A program made the translations under genes and the position numbers. The notes beneath the pieces were generated by a model. The model ran no database searches. It saw only the letters and a program-made list of their open reading frames with translations, and was not told where the DNA came from. A stretch of 64,000 bases of DNA from Symsagittifera roscoffensis. Its lineage: Eukaryota; Xenacoelomorpha; Acoela; Convolutidae. This document shows positions 58,000 to 64,000 of the stretch, piece by piece (positions within the stretch are counted from its first letter, which is position 1; each line of letters starts with the position of its first letter). The stretch spans positions 4,438,580 to 4,502,579 of the forward strand of contig NC_087063.1 in the NCBI RefSeq assembly GCF_963678635.1. The letters run 5' to 3'.

Positions 58000-58283
58000 C
58001 AGGGGCTGATCTAGGATTTTCTCGAAGAGGGATTTTCAAAAAAAAAATTCGAAAACTTTGTCGACCTTTTTTTGTAGGTCGAGCAAAATGATTTTCCGAG
58101 CTGACCCAAGGATCGTTTTGGCCAAATTTTGTGCGCCGCAGGCAAAATTTTGAAAAAAATAGCGTTTTTAGGCACTTTTTGAAAAATGTTGTTGAAATCG
58201 CGTTTTTACCGCTAAAAATTAGTATATATTGGCACCAAAGGCGTCTCTAGAAAAAATTTTGGGAAAAAAACAATCTGCTCCTG
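58000..58283. mobile_element. hAT-type MITE, 284 bp
   Basis: The left end CAGGGGCTGATCTAGG and the right end AATCTGCTCCTG are imperfect inverted copies, with the identical 8-bp target duplication ATCTCAAC (57992-57999 and 58284-58291). The interior keeps GGCACCAAAGGCGTC. It lies in PHF12 intron 3. Confidence 0.8.
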
Positions 58284-58664
58284 ATCTCAACTACTGACAC
58301 TGAATGCTAGTAACTAATGGTAAATGCTATGTCTGAATTCTTACCATCTTATGTATAATTATATAGTTAGGATATTTTTTGCTGATGGTTTTTCGGCTTC
58401 ATGATTGCCGACCTAAACTCTGTCGGCTGGGTTTTTGAATTTTGTATTCCACCTTGCATGCACTACGTATATAGCTTTATTGTCTCTTATGTGGCTGGTA
58501 CATGACCACATGATCTAATTTGATCATCCAATAAGATTTTTTGTCAAAAGTTTTCGGTTGACTTTAAGCTAATAGGGTATCGGCTGTAATTTTGTCGGCT
58601 TATTTACCAATTTTTTTGTTTCCTAAAACTTTGCGGCGTAACTTTGAAATCGAAAAGAGTTCGA

Positions 58665-58832
58665 ATGCTCAAAGTTAGTCCCACAAGGACTATGTTCAAA
58701 AAGTTTTAAAATTCAAGCATGATTCTTTCTAGTTTGTAATGATTCTCCTTCAATGAGTGTCATGCTATTTTATCTTATAGTTGTTGTATCAAGAGAGGTG
58801 CTAAGCTCTGCTTCGCCTTTGTGTTCAAGGTG
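58665..58832 (+). repeat. Dispersed repeat with GCGAAGC hairpin end, copy 3
   Basis: GAATGCTCAAAGTTAGTCCC, then GTGTCATGCTATTTTATC, then GGTGCTAAGCTCTGCTTCGC and CTTTGTGTTC. Same order as the copies near 2.8 and 4.4 kb. The hairpin has one mismatch. Confidence 0.5.
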
Positions 58833-59479
58833 ATCTACCAATTATTATCAAATTGTCCAAAGTTACCTGTGATCTCAAACAGTAGTCTAACTTAGTTTAT
58901 TAATCAATAGTGAGTTTAAACTTAATAATCAAGTAAATTAATTAATTAATTTGTTCGGCAATTTTTTGTCAGCAATAATTGGTGGAATCGCTCATAGCTG
59001 AAGGACCGAATGGGTGAAAGTAAAAATCAGCCGATCAGATTTCTGTATTCCAAAATTTGAAAATCTCAATGAAAATAAAAATTTCCAGGGACTTGATATT
59101 AATTTTGTCAATTTTGAAATTGCCACTGACCGCCAACGAATTGGAACAATCTTTTTTTTTGATAGATTTCCTTATAAAAGAAGCAAAATATTGCTTTATT
59201 TTTCTTTTAATTGAACGACAATTGATTCATTTTATTAATTGAATTTCAACTTTTTTCGGTCCTTTGCTCATGAGTTCTTCGCCCAATTGGTCCTTCGCCC
59301 ATGAGAATATCCCAGCAATAATCAACTATGTGAATTTTACTTAAAATTAGAATTCGGTCATGTGGTTTTTTATGATATTTTGGCGTTTTAACTTGTAATT
59401 TTTTCGTAAGTCATTTCAAATTCATTTCAAAATCATTCAGTTTATGGAACTTCAGTAATATCAAAAGGGGATTTCAGTA

Positions 59480-60060
59480 ATATCAAAAGTGCAAACGGCG
59501 CAGAAAAAACGTGATTGATTTCTAGTTTCAAAAATGGATTTTCTTTTTGAGGACCGATTTGAAAATTTTTTATTGATCCAGTTTTTTCAAATTGGCTTAG
59601 TTTTAATTGGGTTCAAATGGGGTGTCAACAGGGGCGGATCTAGGATTTTCTCGAGGGGAGGGGGGGGGGGCGGATTTTCAAAAAATTTTCCAAAATTTTG
59701 ACGACCTTTTTTTTAAGGTCCACCAAATTGATTTTTGAAAAAATTTTTTGGGCGCTTTTTGAAAAAATTTGACAAAAAAATCGCAAAGAAAAATCCCAGA
59801 AAAAAAATTTTTGTTGGTGCGGGCTCCCCCTCAAAGTTTGTATATATTTAAAATTATTATAAATATTATAAAATTTTGGGTCGGTCGGCCAAAAATGGAT
59901 TTCTGAAAAAGTATCGAAGGGGGGACCCTTTGGGTCGGCAGGGGGTCGAATCCCTGAGGGGGGGGGGGGGGGGCATCCCTGCCTAAATCCGCCCCTGGGT
60001 GTCAATCATAAAAGGTTCTTCAACTTCAATGATCTTTGGGCGAAAAATTTCCCAATGAAG
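59480..60060 (+). repeat. Dispersed repeat interrupted by a MITE
   Basis: Left part 59480-59628 and right part from 59998 align in order with the uninterrupted copy at 8050-8205 (AACGTGATTGA, TGATCCAGTT, GTCAATCATAAA). The MITE at 59629-59997 sits exactly at the break. Confidence 0.5.
59629..59997. mobile_element. hAT-type MITE, 369 bp
   Basis: The best-preserved copy. Terminal inverted repeats are CAGGGGCGGATCTAGG and CCTAAATCCGCCCCTG (one mismatch). The identical 8-bp duplication GGTGTCAA lies at 59621-59628 and 59998-60005. It holds long G-runs (16 G at 59958-59973). The open frame on its minus strand is not a gene. In PHF12 intron 3. Confidence 0.88.
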
Positions 60061-60172
60061 ATTCTGCTATTCTTTTTTGGTTTCCTTCAGTCAATTAACA
60101 CTTTTGCTATCTTTTGCTTGTTGTCTATGATTTATTCTTTTTCATAACTGAGCTGAAGTATGTTCACATACA

Positions 60173-60417
60173 CAGGGGCGGGTCTAGGATTTTCTTGAGG
60201 GGGGGGGGTGGCGTGGCGGATTTTCAACAAAATTTCGAAAATTGTGTCGACCTTTTTCTGAGGTCGACCAAGTTGATTTTCTGAGATCTCCCAAATCACT
60301 ATAAAGACCGTGTTTTCACCAAGTATTCTGAGCCTTAGGCAATAGGCAATTTTTTTAAAAAGAGGCCAAAGAATGCGTATATTTGCGCCGAAGGTGCCGC
60401 CTCTAAATCCTCTACTG
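60173..60417. mobile_element. hAT-type MITE, 245 bp
   Basis: Left end CAGGGGCGGGTCTAGG, right end CTAAATCCTCTACTG. Flanks CACATACA (60165-60172) and CACTTACA (60418-60425) differ at one base. It ends about 51 bp before the start of PHF12 exon 4, so its right flank overlaps the branch-point region of that intron. Confidence 0.75.
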
Positions 60418-60468
60418 CACTTACATACCTGTTATGTGTTGATGTTATGTTGTATTTGTTGTTGTCAG

Positions 60469-60625
60469 CTGACGTTTGACAAGCTGCCCCGGACGGAGAC
60501 TAAACAGCCGATCTGTGTGGACGGCGAGGGCTGCGTGCCCACTTCTGCTTCCATCCGACTCTGCTACCAGTGTGGCAAGAGCTGTGCCCAGTTTCCACTT
60601 GTGGCTTGTGACTACTGCCCCGCAG
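60469..60625 (+). CDS. PHF12: PHF12-like protein, coding exon 4 (PHD finger 2, first part)
   Basis: 157 nt, entered in phase 0. After a linker, the stretch LCYQCGKSC...PLVACDYCP provides the first Cys pairs of the second PHD finger and resembles the vertebrate VCFTCNRSC...CDYCP. The donor is GCAG|GTACAG at 60626, leaving phase 1. The expected continuation (the His-Cys and final Cys pair) is not present on this strand up to 64000. The next exon therefore lies beyond the window and beyond the gypsy element, or the gene is broken here. About 346 codons of the gene are present in total. Confidence 0.8.
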
Positions 60626-61290
60626 GTACAGTCAGATACAGCCATCCACACATTTCACCTAACCACACATTTCCACCCCAAAAGCAGGCATTTCCAGAAC
60701 AGATTGCTTCTGGGGTGGAAATGACTGGGAGCCATATTCACCCATCGCTCTTTTTGCTCTTTTTAATAAAGTGTCAATGAACGAAATGAAGATATTTTTT
60801 TTCAAGATAAAGTTTTGCAAGTTGTTCACGCTCAAATTGGGTTTTTCGTGGCTTGACTTCATGTGCTCGAGTTCACTGACACTTTTCCAATTGTCTGTTA
60901 GTCATTTTCAGTGGAATATTTTTTCCTCGTACGATTCTGCTCTTAAATTTTAAGTCCCATTAAAATTGTAAAGCAAAATCTGCAAGGGGCGAAATATGCC
61001 ACAAAAATCAAAAGGCGAGAAATGTGTGTGGAGAAATGTGGACTAAATCAGTGAGAATTATTATATAATTAGTGCTCATGGAAAAAAACGCTATTTTATT
61101 GGGAGATAAAATCGACAAATTATTCTACCTGATTTTAAACCTTATTTCATGCTGATTATGCTTGCGACTAGCAAGGGTATTGCAATCAGGTACTAAACTT
61201 TTCTTACTGTATTTAACTTAGTTCACAGGATATCCAAGTTTAGAGGATCTACAGAGCCACCCAAGTTTCTTTTTTAACAGCTCTAGTTCC
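60626..61290 (+). other. Start of PHF12 intron 4
   Basis: No coding exon recognised. It contains a strong hairpin close to the donor and otherwise AT-rich sequence up to the LTR. Confidence 0.5.
60668..60723. other. 19-bp hairpin in PHF12 intron 4
   Basis: CATTTCCACCCCA (60668-60680) and TGGGGTGGAAATG (60711-60723) are perfect inverted copies. The stem continues inward (AAAGCA against TGCTTC) with one mismatch around an 18-nt loop. It begins 42 nt after the exon 4 donor. Confidence 0.7.
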
Positions 61291-61574
61291 TGTTATAGAG
61301 TAACTGTGCTTAGAGTTAATGAGTTACTGTTGTTACAGCTGAAAAAGTTTCTAGATAATGTCGAGAAGGTAAAACGATAGTCGTCTAATTGTTAATTCCG
61401 ATAGAAGAGATTGTCAACTTAATCTTACAAAGTTAGCATAAAGAGTGGTTAGAAACAGTATCCAAGGGTGACAGACTGTTCCAAGGACAAACACCTGCTA
61501 ATCAATTAGTCTAGCACCAAGAGTGAACATTTGATTGACAGCTTCCGAAATGAACTCAATTACTCTATACAACA
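61291..61574 (-). repeat. 3' LTR of the gypsy element (predicted), 284 bp
   Basis: Read on the minus strand it begins TGTTGTATAGAGTAAT directly after a purine-rich tract and ends AGTTACTCTATAACA. The two ends are imperfect inverted copies with TG...CA termini, as LTRs have. The boundary is inferred from these ends alone. The matching 5' LTR and target duplication are outside the window. Confidence 0.65.
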
Positions 61575-61585
61575 CTTCCCCTTCG
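61575..61585 (-). other. Polypurine tract
   Basis: The minus strand reads CGAAGGGGAAG directly before the predicted LTR, the expected primer site for plus-strand DNA synthesis. Confidence 0.6.
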
Positions 61586-61823
61586 ATAATGAAACTTTAG
61601 TTGAGTAGAAATGGTTTCGCTGGTTGACTTTAATGACTGAAATGGTTGATCATAGATGGTTGAAAAGAATTACTAGCTTCATGTTTGGCTACAATTTAGA
61701 CTTTAATAATGACAACTTTTTAACAACTAAAAGATCACTGAGCAGTGATACCAATTGAGTTTTAAGTCACTAATGACTCACCCTCTCCCTGGGTTAGAAC
61801 AGTTTTTCGGAAAGTTTTGTAAA

Positions 61824-62402
61824 TCACTTGTTTCCTTCCTTGTTTTGATTTATGAAGTCAATCATTACGCCCCCCATCTTGGTGACCGCCGTTCTTTTGC
61901 GCCCGCTTTTTCTAGACGTCGTGGATGATGTCTCGTCCTGGCTCTCCCCCTGGCTGCTGTATGAGACCAGCTTTGCTTTCTTTGATGAGGCTCCTTTTTT
62001 TCTACTGGCGGTGATCGGTTTCGACTGGTCCCCTGGATTGGACATTCCTTGCTCCCTTGGATTTTGATTATCCAACTCGGCGCCTTGTGCCGGAATGGTG
62101 TCCTGGTCAGTTCCAACCTCGGCCTCTGGTAGTGCTGCTGCTGAACGTTCTATAGGTGCTTCAGGGGTGGTAGTTAAAGGCTGTTTGGCTCGTTTTACCG
62201 AGATAATCGGTAAGTCTTCGCTGTCTTCTGATTCAGAGTCGGTATCTTCGAATCGGCGCCCGGTCTTTTCCCGTTTCTTTTTCGCAATTCGCTGTGTTAA
62301 TCGTTCCTTTACTTCGCGCGGAGTCGGCGGTGGTAATGCTGTTTGAATAGCTCGCTTTTTCACTTCGCTCGATGGTACCGGTAATACGGATTTGGCTGCA
62401 AC
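61824..62402 (-). CDS. Basic/acidic C-terminal ORF of the gypsy element
   Basis: The frame is open directly after the integrase stop codon (62403-62405) and in the same reading frame, for about 192 codons. It has no ATG until about two-thirds of the way through, so independent initiation is unlikely. Either it is the C-terminal part of the polyprotein cut off by a single stop codon, or it is reached by readthrough. The composition is highly charged: Lys/Arg-rich stretches (ERLTQRIAKKKREK), an Asp/Glu/Ser cluster (DTDSESEDSEDLP) and a basic SGRKR patch near the end. It has no Cys/His motif and no membrane segment, so it is not an envelope-type protein. Function unknown. Confidence 0.6.
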   Translation of the reverse strand, partial: VAAKSVLPVPSSEVKKRAIQTALPPPTPREVKERLTQRIAKKKREKTGRRFEDTDSESEDSEDLPIISVKRAKQPLTTTPEAPIERSAAALPEAEVGTDQDTIPAQGAELDNQNPREQGMSNPGDQSKPITASRKKGASSKKAKLVSYSSQGESQDETSSTTSRKSGRKRTAVTKMGGVMIDFINQNKEGNK

Positions 62403-63527
62403 TTAAGACTTCTTTGGTATGGGCTTCGTGGCCACTCCCGATTTCCTAAACACAACCCCATTGTCTAACGTTAGTGTATGTGTACTCTCAGATCTAATTT
62501 TAGAATGAATTTGTCTATACCTTTTTAGGTTTTTGTTCCCAGTTCGCTGAAACAACAATCCGGATGGTCCCGGTTGTCCATTGGGGTTCGCACTTCTAAG
62601 TATCGACGGTTCGTCGTCTTGATTCGCGGATTGGTCCACTGTAAGGCGTCGTGCATGGGTCCTGTTTTTGATATCGTAGGCGAGGTCTGATCTTACACTC
62701 CAGTTTGTATCAGCTGGATGGGGCATGTCTTGCACATTAGGATCGGTGGCATTTTTTGTTTTTATAACCCGTGACCAATCCAGATTTTGCAGCGATGGTT
62801 TTCTAGTAAGATTCCGTAAAACTGTGTTTGCTTCTCTACCATGATGAGCTTCCAAGGGCGAAATTTTAAGTGTCGAGTTTTTTGAGAATCTGAGGGCACC
62901 AAGGGCCCGTTCGACCATTTTCTCCAAGGGTTCAGGATTCTTTTCGTGAGCAAAGGTAAGAATAGAGTTCTTAAGACTGCCAATGGTACGCTCGACGCAC
63001 CCGGTTGCTCGATGGTCGTTTACTGGTGATTTAATGATTTCAATGCCCTCCCCATTACAAAAAGCTTTAATCGCGTTTGACATGAAACTAGTTCCCTGAT
63101 CAATGTGGATTTTCCGTGGCACCCCGTGGTTTGATATATAGCTCTTCAAGAATTTCAATATTTTGTCTGATCGATTATTTCCACAGACCATTGCCGATGG
63201 CCAACGAGAGAACCGGTCGACCGCCACTAGTACATATTTTGGGGATTCATTTAAGTAATTGATGGGGCCCCAAAAATCTAATTGGACTGATTCATTTGGT
63301 TCCGGTACCGATCCCAGTTGATTTTTATTTATTAACGTCTTTAAGTTCTTACCAGCTGCAGTACATTCAGGGCACCCTTCGGCAATGGAAGCTATTGAAC
63401 GGTAGATGTAGGGATACCAGACATCTTTTGCGGCATCGAACATATTTGATTTCCCGTGGTGGTACGCGTGGATTCGGTTATTAATTGCTGACTGAAGGTT
63501 AATTGGAATTACTAATTTATCATCCAT
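62403..63527 (-). CDS. Ty3/gypsy integrase
   Basis: 374 residues as read from the first Met in this frame. The N-terminal zinc site has His20 and His24 (HAYHH) and Cys52/Cys55 (CPEC). The catalytic core has Asp84 (LDFWGP), Asp143 (HIDQG) and Glu179 (CVERT), with 35 residues between the last two, the classic D,D(35)E spacing. The enzyme inserts the element's cDNA into the host genome. The C-terminal 180 residues are less conserved and basic. The N-terminal part of the frame overlaps the upstream frame by 16 nt, out of register, and the ORF ends at a TAA that is followed in frame by another long open stretch. Confidence 0.9.
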   Translation of the reverse strand: MDDKLVIPINLQSAINNRIHAYHHGKSNMFDAAKDVWYPYIYRSIASIAEGCPECTAAGKNLKTLINKNQLGSVPEPNESVQLDFWGPINYLNESPKYVLVAVDRFSRWPSAMVCGNNRSDKILKFLKSYISNHGVPRKIHIDQGTSFMSNAIKAFCNGEGIEIIKSPVNDHRATGCVERTIGSLKNSILTFAHEKNPEPLEKMVERALGALRFSKNSTLKISPLEAHHGREANTVLRNLTRKPSLQNLDWSRVIKTKNATDPNVQDMPHPADTNWSVRSDLAYDIKNRTHARRLTVDQSANQDDEPSILRSANPNGQPGPSGLLFQRTGNKNLKRYRQIHSKIRSESTHTLTLDNGVVFRKSGVATKPIPKKS

Positions 63528-64000
63528 CCAAATACGTTTTCCTTTACTGAGAAATCATTGACGAATTGGGCATAATAACGGTTCATTTGAGTAACTTTTT
63601 CGTGAATTTCAGGATCTTGTGTAACAATGAGATTGCGAATAGCGCTCAGTTGGGGGTCCGATACATAATTTGATTCTATGAATTTTAAGTTAAACAGGTC
63701 AGGTAATGAAGTAGCTTTGTTAACGATTTTACAATTTCGCGGGATAATTGACATACATACAAGGTTTGGGTCCACTGGTGGTACTGTTTCTCCTTTGAAT
63801 TCCGAGGGTAACGAGAGAGTTGTATTTGTGCGTATTGATCTTGTCTCTTTGGTAATGGCTTCTAGTGATACATTTGGGGGCAATTCTTCGATTTCGTCGC
63901 TACTACTATTCAGACATGGATGTTGTTTAAGGAATTTCTGCCATTTGCGCATGCTGCGGTCCATATCGATATTTGCTTTTGAAATTTGAGGGCTGGATTT
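63512..64000 (-). CDS. Gypsy pol region upstream of integrase, partial
   Basis: The frame is open from the window edge, so the 5' end is missing, and it closes at a stop at 63512-63514. It covers the poorly conserved segment between RNase H and integrase plus the very start of the integrase N-terminus (ENVFGW). The integrase continues in the -1 frame; both frames are open together over about 45 nt around 63520-63560. I see no canonical slippery heptamer there, so I read it as a mutation rather than a programmed shift. Confidence 0.7.
   Translation of the reverse strand, partial: KSSPQISKANIDMDRSMRKWQKFLKQHPCLNSSSDEIEELPPNVSLEAITKETRSIRTNTTLSLPSEFKGETVPPVDPNLVCMSIIPRNCKIVNKATSLPDLFNLKFIESNYVSDPQLSAIRNLIVTQDPEIHEKVTQMNRYYAQFVNDFSVKENVFGWMIN

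Larger units (their letters stand above)
57908..60468 (+). other. PHF12 intron 3
   Basis: About 2.56 kb. It contains three hAT-type MITEs and two dispersed repeats. No additional coding exon was recognised. The acceptor is TTTGTTGTTGTCAG ending at 60468. Confidence 0.7.
61291..64000 (-). mobile_element. Ty3/gypsy LTR retrotransposon, 3' half
   Basis: On the minus strand from the window edge: end of the upstream pol region, integrase, an extra C-terminal ORF, untranslated 3' region, polypurine tract, LTR. The coding part is interrupted by one frame change and one in-frame stop, so this copy looks defective. It lies downstream of PHF12 exon 4 in the opposite orientation. The 5' LTR, gag, protease and reverse transcriptase would lie beyond 64000. 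Confidence 0.85.

Noticed and set aside
59640-60005. Proline-rich minus-strand frame
   Set aside because: It lies wholly within the MITE. The proline runs come from its G-runs.
61780-61800. An alternative LTR boundary at CTCACCCTCTCCCTGGG
   Set aside because: It also offers a purine tract on the minus strand next to a CA, but no matching inverted end was found. The 61291-61574 boundaries have matching ends.

Overview
This is AT-rich nuclear DNA from an animal, very probably an invertebrate bilaterian. The evidence is a COX5B gene for a mitochondrial subunit, PGAM5 phosphatases, a PHF12-type double PHD-finger gene with GT-AG introns, hAT-type MITEs with 8-bp target duplications, a tRNA-derived SINE and a Ty3/gypsy LTR retrotransposon. 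I cannot name the phylum. Six of the seven predicted genes have a consensus splice acceptor 4-38 nt before the start codon. That fits spliced-leader trans-splicing, or a short non-coding first exon in each gene.

Layout. 1-1.4 kb: no recognised gene, but two adjacent strong hairpins. 1.46-1.76 kb: a small unidentified ORF. 3.09-3.55 kb: COX5B, single exon. 3.5-7.0 kb: intergenic DNA with hAT MITEs and a dispersed repeat that ends in a GCGAAGC/GCTTCGC hairpin. 7.09-9.13 kb: two tandem intronless PGAM5 genes whose central part looks homogenised by gene conversion. 9.41-11.53 kb: a large multi-zinc-finger protein (ZF-A). 11.87-51.98 kb: about 40 kb of satellite-like array. 52.06-54.81 kb: a second zinc-finger gene (ZF-B), clearly paralogous to ZF-A and in the same orientation. 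55.5-60.6 kb: the 5' part of a PHF12 homologue in four exons, with SINEs and MITEs before it and in its introns. 61.29-64.0 kb: the 3' half of a Ty3/gypsy element on the minus strand (LTR, polypurine tract, extra C-terminal ORF, integrase, end of the upstream pol region), which runs off the window.

The most unusual object is the array. Its basic unit is about 80-88 bp. Each unit usually carries a GCTCAATAGCTTGCT-like block and, some 35-45 bp later, a GATTCAAGCTATGAAA-like block, so ATAGCTTG and CAAGCTAT form an inverted pair within one monomer. From about 13 to 31 kb the monomers cycle through roughly nine recognisable types in fixed order. From about 31.5 kb on they form a different, longer higher-order repeat of about 1,550 bp. 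Several segments were duplicated again locally (668, 1375, 487, 1486, 1598/1400, 318 and 797 bp periods). A second, unrelated repeat family interrupts the array at 21.8-25.75 kb, and two blocks of about 1 kb are inverted near the distal edge. The array lies between two paralogous zinc-finger genes and ends only about 70 bp before the splice acceptor of the second.

No functional link among the genes is evident beyond two mitochondrial functions (COX5B, PGAM5) and two chromatin or nucleic-acid-binding types (ZF-A/ZF-B, PHF12). All predicted host genes are on the + strand.
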